NCBI GenBank assembly: GCA_945952465.1
Contig: CAMFIB010000008.1
Coordinates: 1-64,000, forward strand
Direction of reading: 5' to 3'
Origin: an uncultured Pseudomonadota bacterium
GTDB taxonomy: Bacteria > Pseudomonadota > Gammaproteobacteria > Burkholderiales > Burkholderiaceae_C
DNA: 64,000 nucleotides
Shown here: piece after piece, positions 1 to 7,778 of the stretch
Layout: every line of letters starts with the position of its first letter
Position numbering within the stretch: the first letter of the stretch is position 1
Position numbers and translations under genes: made by a program
Notes under the pieces: generated by a model
Told to the model about the DNA's origin: nothing
Seen by the model: the letters and a program-made list of their open reading frames with translations, nothing else
Databases searched by the model: none

Positions 1-1
1 C

Positions 2-334
2 CCGCTGCCGGCCGCCGAGCCCGATGACGCCCCCGCGCCGCGCAGCGCCCGCCGCACCGCTGCACCGCTGGCGGCCACGCCGCCGGTGGCGCCGGCCAAC
101 GAGCCGCGCATCTACGCGCTCGCCGATCTGCCGGCCGACATCCGCAACGGGCTGCCGCAGCTCACCATCGGCGGCTCCAGCTACTCCACCAACCCGGCGC
201 TGCGCATGTTGATGGTGAACGGCCGCATGTACCAGGAGAAAGACCAGGCCGGGCCGGACCTGGTGCTGGAACAGATCCGCCAGGGTTCGGCCATCATGCG
301 CTTCAAGGGCTACCGCTACCGCATCACCTACTGA
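2..334 (+). CDS. GspB-like type II secretion assembly protein, C-terminal part
   Basis: The frame is open from the left edge of the window, so only the last 110 residues are visible and the start lies outside. The visible part begins with a Pro/Ala-rich linker of about 40 residues. It continues as a compact domain with the pattern IYALADLPADIR, then LTIGGSSYS, then a final segment rich in aromatic and basic residues (FKGYRYRITY). That is the arrangement of the periplasmic C-terminal domain of GspB proteins, which help type II secretion machinery assemble with GspA in the inner membrane and periplasm. No other secretion gene is visible here, so the assignment rests on the domain alone. Confidence 0.7.
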   Translation, partial: PLPAAEPDDAPAPRSARRTAAPLAATPPVAPANEPRIYALADLPADIRNGLPQLTIGGSSYSTNPALRMLMVNGRMYQEKDQAGPDLVLEQIRQGSAIMRFKGYRYRITY

Positions 335-478
335 GGGGTGCTGCCGCGCGTCCTACCCACCGGACGCAGCGTTTTCCTACAAGCGTATTTGTAACGGCGC
401 CTTACCATGCCGAAGCCTGTTCACGCCGCATGCCGGGGCATTCGCCCCTGACCGGCCCTTCTTGCACGACGCTGTTCC

Positions 479-1642
479 ATGGACGACGCCACCCCCCGCA
501 TCCGCCCGCTGGATGCCACCGGCAACGCCGCAGACACCGCATCCGCCGCCCCCGCGGCGGGCAGCGGCGGCGCGGCGCTGCTCGGTTCCTGGACGGTCTC
601 GCAGCTCGCGCGGCCGGCGGTGTGGAAAACGCTCTCGGCCGAGCTGTCGCGCTGCGGGAGCGGGGCCGCTTTCGTCTGGGACCTGCGCGGCATGCAGCAG
701 CTCGACCATGTCGGCGCGCAGCGGCTGTGGGACCACTGGGGCAAGCAATGGCCGCACGACGTGCGGGCCGAGCCGCGCCAGCAGGCGCTGCTCGAACGGG
801 TGTCGGAATACAGCCAGCTCCCCAAGCCGCGCAGCGCTCCGGCGGCGCTGCAGCGGCTGGAGGCCCTCGGCGCATGGCTGTTCGACGCCGGCCGGCAGGC
901 GCGCGATTTCACCGCGCTCATCGGCGGGCTGGTGCTGGACGCGGCGCGCTGGGCGCGGCGGCCGCAGGCCGGGCCGTGGCGCGACTTCTCCGGCCACCTG
1001 TACCAGATCGGCGCCACCGCGCTGCCCATCACGGCGCTGGTGGGCTTTCTCATCGGCGTGGTGCTGGCCTACCTGCTGTCGCAGCAGCTCCGGCAGTTCG
1101 GCGCCGACGCCTTCATCGTCAACATCCTCGGCGTCTCGCTGATCCGCGAGCTGGGGCCGATGCTAGGCGCCATTCTGGTGGCGGGCCGCTCCGGCTCGGC
1201 CATCACCGCGCAGATCGGCGTGATGCGGGTGACGGAGGAGCTGGACGCGATGCGGGTGCTGGGCATTGCGCCGGGCTTCCGGCTGGTGCTGCCGCGCGCG
1301 GCGGCGCTGGCCATCGTGATGCCGCTGATCAGCGTCTGGACCACGCTGGCGGCGCTGGGCGGCGGCATGCTGGCCTCGCTGTTCGCGCTGGGCATCGGGC
1401 CCAGCTATTTCATCGACCAATTGCCCAAGGCGGTGTCCATTGGCAACCTGTGGCTGGCCACGGGGAAGTCGGCGGTGTTCGGCGTGTTCATCGCGCTGAT
1501 CGCCTGCCATTTCGGGCTGCGCGTCAAGCCCGACACGCAGAGCCTGGGCGAGGGCACCACCTCGTCGGTGGTGGCGGCAATCACCATGGTGATTCTGGTC
1601 GACGCGCTGTTCGCCGTGGTCTTCAAGGGAGTGGGAATGTGA
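479..1642 (+). CDS. MlaE-family ABC permease with N-terminal STAS-like region
   Basis: This is the inner-membrane permease of a lipid-transport ABC system (Mla/Pqi type), 387 residues. Residues about 35-125 look like a STAS domain (DLRGMQQLDHVGA at 68-80), the role played by separate MlaB in Escherichia coli. Residues about 155-387 are the MlaE permease, with several hydrophobic segments and the conserved stretch around LIRELGPMLGAILVAGRSG. The start is an ATG at 479. The next gene starts on a GTG that overlaps this stop (GTGA), so the two are translationally coupled. It is first in an operon with the ATPase, the MCE protein and a lipoprotein. The fusion of STAS and permease is the notable point. 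Confidence 0.9.
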   Translation: MDDATPRIRPLDATGNAADTASAAPAAGSGGAALLGSWTVSQLARPAVWKTLSAELSRCGSGAAFVWDLRGMQQLDHVGAQRLWDHWGKQWPHDVRAEPRQQALLERVSEYSQLPKPRSAPAALQRLEALGAWLFDAGRQARDFTALIGGLVLDAARWARRPQAGPWRDFSGHLYQIGATALPITALVGFLIGVVLAYLLSQQLRQFGADAFIVNILGVSLIRELGPMLGAILVAGRSGSAITAQIGVMRVTEELDAMRVLGIAPGFRLVLPRAAALAIVMPLISVWTTLAALGGGMLASLFALGIGPSYFIDQLPKAVSIGNLWLATGKSAVFGVFIALIACHFGLRVKPDTQSLGEGTTSSVVAAITMVILVDALFAVVFKGVGM

Positions 1643-2469
1643 GCGCCGCCCAACACAACCCCGACGCCGTGATCGACGTGCGCGGCCTGTGGACGGTGTT
1701 CCCCGGCGCCACCGTGCACAAGGACCTGAACCTGCAGATCCGGCGCGGCGAGATCGTCAGCCTGGTGGGCGGCTCCGGCACCGGCAAGACGGTGCTGCTG
1801 CGCCAGATGCTGGGGTTGGAAACGCCCACGAAAGGCGACATCACCGTGCTGGGCGAGCCGGCCGCGCAACTGACCCGGGCCGGCGCCGCCGCGCGGGTGG
1901 GCATGCTGTTCCAGCACGGCGCGCTGTTCTCGGCCTTCACGGTGCTGGAGAACATCGCGTTTCCGCTGCGCGAGCTGCGCACGCTGCCGCCGCAACTGGT
2001 GCGCGAGGCGGCGATGGTGAAGCTGCAGCTGGTCGGCCTCGGGCCGGAGCACGCGCACAAGATGCCGAGCGACCTGTCTGGCGGCATGATCAAGCGGGTG
2101 GCGCTGGCGCGCGCGCTCATCATGGACCCGCCGCTGCTGCTGCTCGACGAACCCACCGCCGGGCTGGACCCCGAAAGCTCCGACAGCTTCTGCGAGCTGC
2201 TCACGGCGCTGCACGAAGACCTGGGCCTGACGGTGGTGATGGTCACGCACGACCTCGACACCCTGTTCGCGCTGAGCACGCAGGTGGCGGTGCTGGCCGA
2301 GCAGAAGGTCATCGTCCACGACACGCCCGAGCAGGTGGTGCGCTTCGACCACCCCTTCATTCAGACCTTCTTCCTCGGCGACCGCGGCCGGCGCGCGCAG
2401 GCGCCGCTGCCGGCCGCGCCGGAACGTGCCGCGCCCGCGGCGGAAAGGCATCCCACCCATGGAAAATAA
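1639..2469 (+). CDS. MlaF-type ABC transporter ATP-binding protein
   Basis: This is the cytoplasmic ATPase that should energise the preceding permease, 276 residues. It has all ABC motifs: Walker A GGSGTGKT at residues 44-51, the signature LSGGM at about 146-150, and Walker B LLLLDEP at about 166-172, followed by the switch histidine in MVTHD. The GTG start at 1639 overlaps the permease stop by four bases. The frame is open far upstream through the permease gene, but this start gives a normal N-terminus and length for MlaF. The stop overlaps the next gene by eleven bases. The Pro/Ala/Arg-rich C-terminal tail (about 25 residues) is extra to the usual domain. Confidence 0.93.
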   Translation: MSAAQHNPDAVIDVRGLWTVFPGATVHKDLNLQIRRGEIVSLVGGSGTGKTVLLRQMLGLETPTKGDITVLGEPAAQLTRAGAAARVGMLFQHGALFSAFTVLENIAFPLRELRTLPPQLVREAAMVKLQLVGLGPEHAHKMPSDLSGGMIKRVALARALIMDPPLLLLDEPTAGLDPESSDSFCELLTALHEDLGLTVVMVTHDLDTLFALSTQVAVLAEQKVIVHDTPEQVVRFDHPFIQTFFLGDRGRRAQAPLPAAPERAAPAAERHPTHGK

Positions 2470-3409
2470 AGCACACGCACTGGCCGCCGGCATCTTCGTG
2501 CTGGTGGTCGCAGCGCTGCTCGCCGGCCTGGCCTTCTGGCTGGCGCGCGACACCACGCCGCACGACTTCTACGAGCTGACCACCACCGAGCCGATCAGCG
2601 GGCTGCAGCCGCAGGCGCAGGTGCGCTTTCGCGGCGTGCTGGTGGGCAAGGTGGCCTACATCGGCTTCGACCCCACCGCGCGCGGCAGCGTGCTGATCCG
2701 GCTGTCGATCGACCGCGGCTCGCCCATCAGCACCGCCACCTTCGCCACCATCGCCACGCAGGGCGTCACCGGGCTGGGCTTCATCCAGCTCGACGAGGAC
2801 GAGAAAGAGGCGCCCACCGCCAAGCCGCTGCCGCCCAATGAAGACAAGCCGCCCCGCATCCCGCTCAGGCCGGGTTTCTTCGACAAGCTGAAGAACCAGA
2901 GCGAGGTCATCCTCGACCAGTTCGAGCAGGCCAGCACCCGCTTCAACAAGCTGCTCGGCGACGACAACCAGCGCAAGTTCTCCGACGCGCTCGACCAGCT
3001 CGGCAACGCCGCCGGCAGCATCAGCCGCCTCGCCCTCAAGCTCGACCGCAACGTCGATCCGGCGCTGGGTTCGCTGCGCAGCGGCGCCGACAAGGTGGGC
3101 CGGGCGGCCGACGGCTTCGACAAGGTGGCCCAGCGGCTCAACGCCAAAGACGGCCCGGTCGACCGGCTGGCCGCCGGCAGCGACGCGCTGGCCCACAGCG
3201 CGCAGACCTTCAACGCCATCACGCTGCCGCGCCTGAACCGCGCCACCGAAGAGGTGACGCGCGGCGCCCGGCAGGTCTACCGCGCCGCCAACCTGCTGGG
3301 CGACAACCCGCGCTCGCTGATCTTCGGCGCCGGCCCGGCGGTGGCCGGCCCCGGGGAACCCGGTTTTGCCGCGCCAGCCGGCGGCGAGGCCGAGGCGCCG
3401 GTCCGCTGA
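2459..3409 (+). CDS. MlaD/MCE-domain lipid-binding protein
   Basis: This is the periplasmic substrate-binding component of the ABC lipid transporter, 316 residues. Residues about 5-27 form one membrane anchor. Residues about 38-115 form an MCE domain, with the typical GLQPQAQVRFRGVLVGKV stretch. The rest is a long helical region with many Asp/Leu/Arg heptad-like positions (about 140-290), as in MlaD relatives that form a helical tunnel. The chosen ATG at 2459 overlaps the ATPase gene and puts the membrane anchor at the N-terminus. A longer reading from 2426 would add only a basic, unlikely N-terminal extension. Substrate is inferred to be phospholipid; the sequence does not prove it. Confidence 0.9.
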   Translation: MENKAHALAAGIFVLVVAALLAGLAFWLARDTTPHDFYELTTTEPISGLQPQAQVRFRGVLVGKVAYIGFDPTARGSVLIRLSIDRGSPISTATFATIATQGVTGLGFIQLDEDEKEAPTAKPLPPNEDKPPRIPLRPGFFDKLKNQSEVILDQFEQASTRFNKLLGDDNQRKFSDALDQLGNAAGSISRLALKLDRNVDPALGSLRSGADKVGRAADGFDKVAQRLNAKDGPVDRLAAGSDALAHSAQTFNAITLPRLNRATEEVTRGARQVYRAANLLGDNPRSLIFGAGPAVAGPGEPGFAAPAGGEAEAPVR

Positions 3410-3424
3410 AGCGCCGGCCTGGAT

Positions 3425-3480
3425 GCTCACAAATTCATAGCTGAAACATCAATACCCACGCTGACCATGGCCACATTCAA
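3425..3480 (-). repeat. R1 dispersed repeat, copy A
   Basis: This segment, read on the minus strand, has GTCAGCG, then ATTGATGTTTCAGCTATGAA, then GTGAGC, the landmarks of the R1 family described under copy B. It fills the gap between the MCE gene and the lipoprotein gene. The ATG of the lipoprotein gene at 3467 lies inside it, two bases beyond the GTCAGC landmark on the opposite strand. Confidence 0.65.
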
Positions 3481-4105
3481 CCCCTCATTTCGCGTTCTCG
3501 CCGCCGCGCTGGCGTTGTCCCTGCTGGGTGGCTGTGGCGCGCTGAGCAGCCTCAACACCAAGCCGCTGCGGCCCAACCAGTACGACCTCGGCCCCGGCGG
3601 CTCGGCCACGCCGCCGCCGGCCTACGGCGAAGCCGCCGCGCGCCGGGCGATTGCGCTGGGCGAGGTCGATGCGCCCGCCTCGGTGGACAACCCCGCCGTG
3701 CTGTACCGCCTGGCGTATGCCGACGTGCAGCAGCAGCGGCCCTACGGGCTGGCGCGCTGGAGCATGTCGCCGCCGCAGCTGGTGCGGCTGCGGCTGCGCG
3801 AACGGCTGGCGCAGAACCGGCCGGTGCTCAACCCCGGCGAAGGCGCGGTGTCGCGCCTGCTGCGCGTGGAGCTGGAGGAGTTCAGCCAGGTGTTCGACGC
3901 GCCGGACCGCAGCTACGGCCTCGTGCGGCTGCGCGCCACGCTGCTGGAGACCACGCCGACCGGCGAGAAGCTGGTGGCCCAGCGCAGCTTCACCGAGCAG
4001 CGCCCAGCGCCCAGCGCCGACGCCGCCGGCGGCGTGCGCGCACTCACCGCATCGACCGACGCCGCCATCGCCGCCGTCGACCAGTGGCTGCAGGAGACGC
4101 CCTGA
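3467..4105 (+). CDS. ABC-type transport auxiliary lipoprotein (PqiC-like)
   Basis: The product is a 212-residue outer-membrane or periplasmic lipoprotein that belongs with MCE-type lipid transporters. The N-terminus is a signal peptide ending in LLGGC, with the lipidated cysteine at residue 23. The mature part has the features of the ABC auxiliary lipoprotein family (PqiC): an early YDLGP strand, then residues AVLYRLAY, ARWSMSPPQLVRLRLRERL, and a C-terminal TDAAIAAVDQWL helix. It is the fourth gene of the operon, 57 bases after the MCE gene. No MlaC-like soluble carrier is encoded nearby, which fits a Pqi-like rather than a classical Mla arrangement. Confidence 0.85.
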   Translation: MATFNPSFRVLAAALALSLLGGCGALSSLNTKPLRPNQYDLGPGGSATPPPAYGEAAARRAIALGEVDAPASVDNPAVLYRLAYADVQQQRPYGLARWSMSPPQLVRLRLRERLAQNRPVLNPGEGAVSRLLRVELEEFSQVFDAPDRSYGLVRLRATLLETTPTGEKLVAQRSFTEQRPAPSADAAGGVRALTASTDAAIAAVDQWLQETP

Positions 4106-4121
4106 GCGGCGCCGCGCCCGG

Positions 4122-4616
4122 CTACTGAGCGGGCTTGTCGGCCGGCGCGCCCGGCTGGCGGCGGCGGAACATGCCCCAGCCGTCCATCAGCAGCACCTTG
4201 TCGCCGCGCTGGTTGAACATTTCCCAGGTGGTGCGCGCCAGGCCGACGTCGGGCCGCGAGTTCATGGGCCGGGTCTCGATGACGGTGCTCTTCAGCGTGA
4301 GCGTGTCGCCGGGAAACACCGGCCGCAGCCACTTCAGGCTTTCCAGGCCGGGCGAGCCGAGGCTGGACGACTGGTTGAGGAAGTTCGTGGTCATCAGCTT
4401 CATGGCCAGCGCGCAGGTGTGCCAGCCGCTGGCGCTCAACGCGCCGAAGACCGAGGCCTTGGCGGCCTCGTCGTCCAGGTGGAAGGGCTGCGGGTCGAAC
4501 TGGCGGGCGAAGGCCAGCGTTTCCTCGCGCGTGGGGGTCACGCTGCCGAGGTCGCGCACGGCGCCGGGCTGCAGGTCTTCCCACCAGTAAAGGATGTCGG
4601 GTTGGGTCATGGTCAT
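4122..4616 (-). CDS. MaoC-family dehydratase (enoyl-CoA hydratase-like)
   Basis: This is a 164-residue hot-dog-fold protein of the MaoC family, which hydrates enoyl-CoA thioesters. The segment FDPQPFHLDDEAA (about residues 40-52) holds the Asp and His expected in the active site. GLSAS-like and WLRPVFPGDTL segments further on match the family. It starts seven bases after the stop of the SDR gene at 4624-5382, so the two form an operon. A hydratase next to a ketoreductase suggests a beta-oxidation-like or polyester-precursor role. That is inference; the substrate is not visible. A second ATG six bases downstream is an alternative start. Confidence 0.85.
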   Translation of the reverse strand: MTMTQPDILYWWEDLQPGAVRDLGSVTPTREETLAFARQFDPQPFHLDDEAAKASVFGALSASGWHTCALAMKLMTTNFLNQSSSLGSPGLESLKWLRPVFPGDTLTLKSTVIETRPMNSRPDVGLARTTWEMFNQRGDKVLLMDGWGMFRRRQPGAPADKPAQ

Positions 4617-4623
4617 ATGCGGA

Positions 4624-5382
4624 TCAGCGGCCTCCGGCCACGTCGAGCAGGCTGCCGGTGGTGTAGCCGGCGGCGTCGGACAGCAGCCACAGAATGGCCT
4701 CGGCCACCTCGTGCGCGGTGCCGGCGCGGCCCATGGGCAGTTGCGGCGCCATCTGCTGCGCGCGGCCGGGCTGGCCGCCGCTGGCGTGGATGTCGGTGTC
4801 GATGATGCCGGGCCGCACCGCGTTGACGCGGATGCCCTCGGCCACCACTTCCTTGGCCAGCCCCAGCGTGAAGGTGTCGATCGCCGCCTTGGCGGCCGCG
4901 TAGTCCACGTACTGGCCGGGCGAGCCGATGCGGGCCGCCGCGCTGCCCACGTTGACGATGGCGCCGCCGCTGCCGCCGTGGCGCGTGCTCATGCGGCGCA
5001 CCGCCTCGCCGGCGCACAGAAAACTGCCGGTGACGTTGATGGCGAACATGCGGGTCAGCCGCGCGGCGTCCATCTCGTCCACCCGGGCCGGCACGTCGAT
5101 GACGCCGGCGTTGTTGACCAGCGCGTCGGGCCGGCCGAGCCTGGCGTCGATCTGCTCGAACATCGCGCGCACCTGGGCGGCGTCGCTCACGTCGGCCTGC
5201 ACCGCCATCGCGCGGCCGCCGCCCTGGCGGATGGCGCGCACCACCTCGTCGGCCGCCAATGAATTCGCGGTGTAGTTCACCGCCACCGCCCAGCCGCGCT
5301 GCGCGGCCAGCAGCGCGGTGGCAGCGCCAATGCCCCGGCCGCCGCCGGTGATGACACAGAGTTTGTCCAAGGCCCTCTCCAA
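4624..5382 (-). CDS. SDR-family oxidoreductase
   Basis: This is a classical short-chain dehydrogenase/reductase of about 250 residues using NAD(P)H. It has the TGGGRGIG nucleotide-binding loop near residue 12, NNAG, and the catalytic pair YAAAK preceded by Ser in NVGSAA. The C-terminal ending TTGSLLDVAGGR is typical of FabG-like reductases. There is no ATG: the frame starts at a TTG at 5382, and a second TTG at 5370 (giving MDKLCVITGG) is equally possible, so the first four residues are uncertain. It is followed closely by the MaoC gene and is divergent from the isomerase gene at 5461, leaving only about 78 bases for both promoters. Confidence 0.9.
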   Translation of the reverse strand: MERALDKLCVITGGGRGIGAATALLAAQRGWAVAVNYTANSLAADEVVRAIRQGGGRAMAVQADVSDAAQVRAMFEQIDARLGRPDALVNNAGVIDVPARVDEMDAARLTRMFAINVTGSFLCAGEAVRRMSTRHGGSGGAIVNVGSAAARIGSPGQYVDYAAAKAAIDTFTLGLAKEVVAEGIRVNAVRPGIIDTDIHASGGQPGRAQQMAPQLPMGRAGTAHEVAEAILWLLSDAAGYTTGSLLDVAGGR

Positions 5383-5460
5383 AAACCGCCTTCCAGCGGG
5401 CGTAACCGTTCTCGGCTACAACGGTGGGCGCCCAGCGTACACCAACGAGCGAGACCCGTC

Positions 5461-6075
5461 TTGAGCACGACCATCGACTACTACCTCACGCTGCAAAGCC
5501 CGTTCGCCTACCTCGGCCACGAGCGCTTCGTGGCCATCGCGCGGGCCGCTGCGGCGCGTGTGGCGGTGCTGCCGGCCGATTTCGGCGGCCAGGTGTTTCC
5601 GGTGTCCGGCGGGCTGCCGCTGGCGCAGCGCGCGCCGCAGCGGCTGGCCTACCGGCTGCTGGAGCTGCAGCGCTTCGCCGAGTACCTGGGCCTGCCGATC
5701 AACCTGAAGCCGGCGCATTTTCCGGTGAGCGGCGACAAGGCCGCGCGGCTGGTCATCGCGGTCGACACGCACGACGGCACCGACGCGGCGCTCACGCTGG
5801 CCGGCGCTGCGCTGAAGGCGGTGTGGGCGCAGGAGCGCGACATCGCCGACGACGGCACACTGGCGCAATTGCTCCACGAGAACGGCCTGGGCGCGGCGCG
5901 GCTGGAGCAGTCGCGCGCGCCGGAAGTGCAGCAGCGCTACGCGGCGCACACCGCGCGGGCCGTTGCCGCCAACGTGTTCGGCGCGCCGAGCTATGTGGTG
6001 GACGGCGAGCTGTTCTGGGGCCAGGACAGGCTCGACTTCGTCGAGCGCCGGCTGCTGCACCTGCGCGCCGGCTGA
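5461..6075 (+). CDS. 2-hydroxychromene-2-carboxylate isomerase / DsbA-like protein
   Basis: This 204-residue protein belongs to the thioredoxin-fold HCCA isomerase family, which uses glutathione to isomerise 2-hydroxychromene-2-carboxylate in naphthalene-type degradation and has many members of unknown substrate. It begins with the family pattern IDYYLTLQSPFAYLG, where Ser replaces the DsbA active-site cysteine, and ends with GAPSYVVDGELFWGQDRLDFVERRL. The start is a TTG at 5461. The next gene, a dienelactone-hydrolase-like protein, follows after 31 bases, so a joint role in handling an aromatic or lactone intermediate is possible, but no ring-cleavage gene is present nearby. Confidence 0.85.
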   Translation: MSTTIDYYLTLQSPFAYLGHERFVAIARAAAARVAVLPADFGGQVFPVSGGLPLAQRAPQRLAYRLLELQRFAEYLGLPINLKPAHFPVSGDKAARLVIAVDTHDGTDAALTLAGAALKAVWAQERDIADDGTLAQLLHENGLGAARLEQSRAPEVQQRYAAHTARAVAANVFGAPSYVVDGELFWGQDRLDFVERRLLHLRAG

Positions 6076-6106
6076 GAACAAGATTTCAAACCATCAGGAG
6101 ATTCAA

Positions 6107-6796
6107 GTGGGCCATTTCACCGAACTGCAGACCAACGACGGTTTTCTGCGTTTCAACGCCTATGTGGCGCAGCCCGAGGGCACGCCCAAGGGCGGCATCG
6201 TGGTGCTGCAGGAAATCTTTGGCGTGAATGCGCACATCCGCGACGTGGCCGACCGGTATGCGGCCGAGGGCTATCTGGTGGTGGCGCCGGCCACCTTCGA
6301 CCGGGTGCGCACCGGCGTGGAGCTGGGCTACACCGAGGAAGACATGGCCACCGGCTTCGACCTGAAGAAGCAGGTCGAGGCGCTGCCGGCGCCGTGCGTG
6401 ATGGACGACATCGCCGCCGCCATCACGCACGCCTCGCACGCCGGCAAGGTCGGCATCGTGGGCTTCTGCTGGGGCGGCCTGCTGAGCTGGCGCTCGGCCT
6501 GCCAGTTCAGCGCCTTGAGCGCGGCCGTCACCTACTACGGCGGCGGCATGACGCTGGAGCCGGACATCGGCCGCTCGCCGCTGTGCCCGGTGCTGTCGCA
6601 CTTCGGCACGCAGGACCAGTTCATCCCGGCCGATTCCATCGAGGCTTTCAAGAAGGCGCACAGCGACGTGGAGGTGCACACCTACGAGACCGGCCACGGC
6701 TTCAACTGCGACCAGCGCGGCGCCTACAACGAGGCCGCCGCCACGCTGGCCCGCGAACGCACGCTGGCCTTTTTCAAGCAGCATCTGGCGGCCTGA
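6107..6796 (+). CDS. Dienelactone hydrolase family protein
   Basis: This is a 229-residue alpha/beta hydrolase of the dienelactone hydrolase family. The nucleophile is Cys121 in GFCWGG. The acid is Asp in HFGTQDQFIP, and the His is in ETGHGFNCDQRG, completing the Cys-Asp-His triad of this family. The GTG start at 6107 is preceded at good spacing by CAGGAG (6095-6100). The frame is open further upstream inside the isomerase gene, but no start there gives a sensible N-terminus. It is co-directional with the HCCA-isomerase-like gene. The family acts on cyclic lactones or esters; the real substrate here is unknown. Confidence 0.9.
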   Translation: MGHFTELQTNDGFLRFNAYVAQPEGTPKGGIVVLQEIFGVNAHIRDVADRYAAEGYLVVAPATFDRVRTGVELGYTEEDMATGFDLKKQVEALPAPCVMDDIAAAITHASHAGKVGIVGFCWGGLLSWRSACQFSALSAAVTYYGGGMTLEPDIGRSPLCPVLSHFGTQDQFIPADSIEAFKKAHSDVEVHTYETGHGFNCDQRGAYNEAAATLARERTLAFFKQHLAA

Positions 6797-6812
6797 ACGG
6801 CCTGCAGCGGCC

Positions 6813-6879
6813 GGTTTTTGGAATCAAATCGGCCGCTTGTCAGCACCAACGCTGGAAAGTCAGCTATCAAAAACAGAGC
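6813..6879 (+). repeat. R1 dispersed repeat, copy B
   Basis: This copy shows the R1 landmarks clearly: an AT-rich lead TTTTTGGAATCAAATCGGCC, then TGTCAGCACCAACGCTGG, then AGTCAGCTATCAAAAACAGA and GC. R1 copies share a GG(C)CC-N-GTCAGCGCC block, a half-palindrome CAGC...GCTG, and an AGCTAT-plus-A-run tail ending AGAGC. They stand out because they are AT-richer than the surrounding DNA. Copy B lies between the hydrolase stop and the GntR gene. Confidence 0.75.
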
Positions 6880-6919
6880 GACCGGATGGGCGGATGCGTT
6901 GCCGCCGCCGATGTGACAA

Positions 6920-6940
6920 GCCTGTGTCCGGCCCACAGGC
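6920..6940. promoter_or_regulatory. Inverted repeat before the GntR gene
   Basis: The arms GCCTGTG (6920-6926) and CACAGGC (6934-6940) are a perfect seven-base inverted repeat with a seven-base spacer, about 50 bases before the GntR start. It could be the regulator's own operator. It lacks a recognised HutC-type consensus, so this is only a position-based suggestion. Confidence 0.35.
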
Positions 6941-6989
6941 AAACCGGCTAAGCTTGGGCACAACAGGTTTCCAGAACGGCCGATTCGCC

Positions 6990-7778
6990 ATGATCGCTTT
7001 TCCCACTTCCGGTGTGCCGCCCGTCAGCGGCGGCTCCACGCTGATCCACCAGCTCCAGCTCGACAGCGCCACCTCGGAGCCCTATTACCGCCAGCTCACC
7101 CGGCAGATCCTCGCGCTCATCCAGCAGGGCGACCTGCAGCCCGGCGCCAGCCTGCCGTCCGAGCGCGACCTGGCCGAGGCGCTGCAGGTCAGCCGCACCA
7201 CCGTCAAGCGCTGCTACGACGAGCTGCGCGGCGCCATGCAGCTCAGCACCCACGGCCGTGGCGGCACGGTGGTGAAGGGCACGCCGCAGCTCAGCCCCAC
7301 GCTAGGCCGGCTGAAGGGCTTCACCGAGGAAATGCGCGAGCTGGGCATGACGCCGTCGACCCGGGTGGTGGAGCACCAGATCGTGGCCGACCGCACGGTG
7401 GCGTCGATCTTCCAGCGGCCGTCCACGGCCACCTTCCTGAAGCTGGTGCGCATCCGCTACGCCGACGAGGTGCCGATGTCGCGCGAGGTGGCCTGGTACG
7501 ACCTGACGCTGGCGCCCGACCTCGCGCTGTGGGACACCGCCGGCTCGATCTACACCTTCCTGAAAGAGCAGTGCCGGGTGCAGCTCGCCAACGCCGAGCA
7601 GAGCATCGAGGCCGTGACGAGTTCGGCCGAGGAAGCCGCCGTGTTCGGCTTCACGGCGCCGTCGCCCTGCCTGCTGTTCAAGCGCCGCTCGTTGTCGGAA
7701 CAGCACCAGTTGGTGGAATACGTGGAAGGCACCTTCCGGGGCGACGCCTACTCGTACCGGCTGACGCTGCGCGCCTAG
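6990..7778 (+). CDS. GntR-family transcriptional regulator, HutC/UTRA type
   Basis: This is a 262-residue repressor-type regulator. Residues about 28-95 are a GntR winged helix (PYYRQLTRQILALIQQGDL, LPSERDLAEALQVSRTTVKR). Residues about 115-260 are a UTRA ligand-binding domain ending in VEYVEGTFRGDAYSYRL. UTRA regulators usually sense sugars, sugar phosphates or amino acid derivatives. The ATG at 6990 places the helix-turn-helix normally; the open frame extends upstream to 6837 without a plausible start. It converges on the PfkB kinase gene, with a four-base overlap of the ends. A sugar or nucleoside kinase as neighbour makes a sugar-linked regulon possible, unproven. Confidence 0.9.
   Translation: MIAFPTSGVPPVSGGSTLIHQLQLDSATSEPYYRQLTRQILALIQQGDLQPGASLPSERDLAEALQVSRTTVKRCYDELRGAMQLSTHGRGGTVVKGTPQLSPTLGRLKGFTEEMRELGMTPSTRVVEHQIVADRTVASIFQRPSTATFLKLVRIRYADEVPMSREVAWYDLTLAPDLALWDTAGSIYTFLKEQCRVQLANAEQSIEAVTSSAEEAAVFGFTAPSPCLLFKRRSLSEQHQLVEYVEGTFRGDAYSYRLTLRA

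Noticed and set aside
430-1638. Longer form of the ABC ATPase beginning at 430
   Set aside because: It would run through the permease gene in another frame and be Arg/Gly-rich with no fold; the GTG at 1639 gives a normal ATPase.
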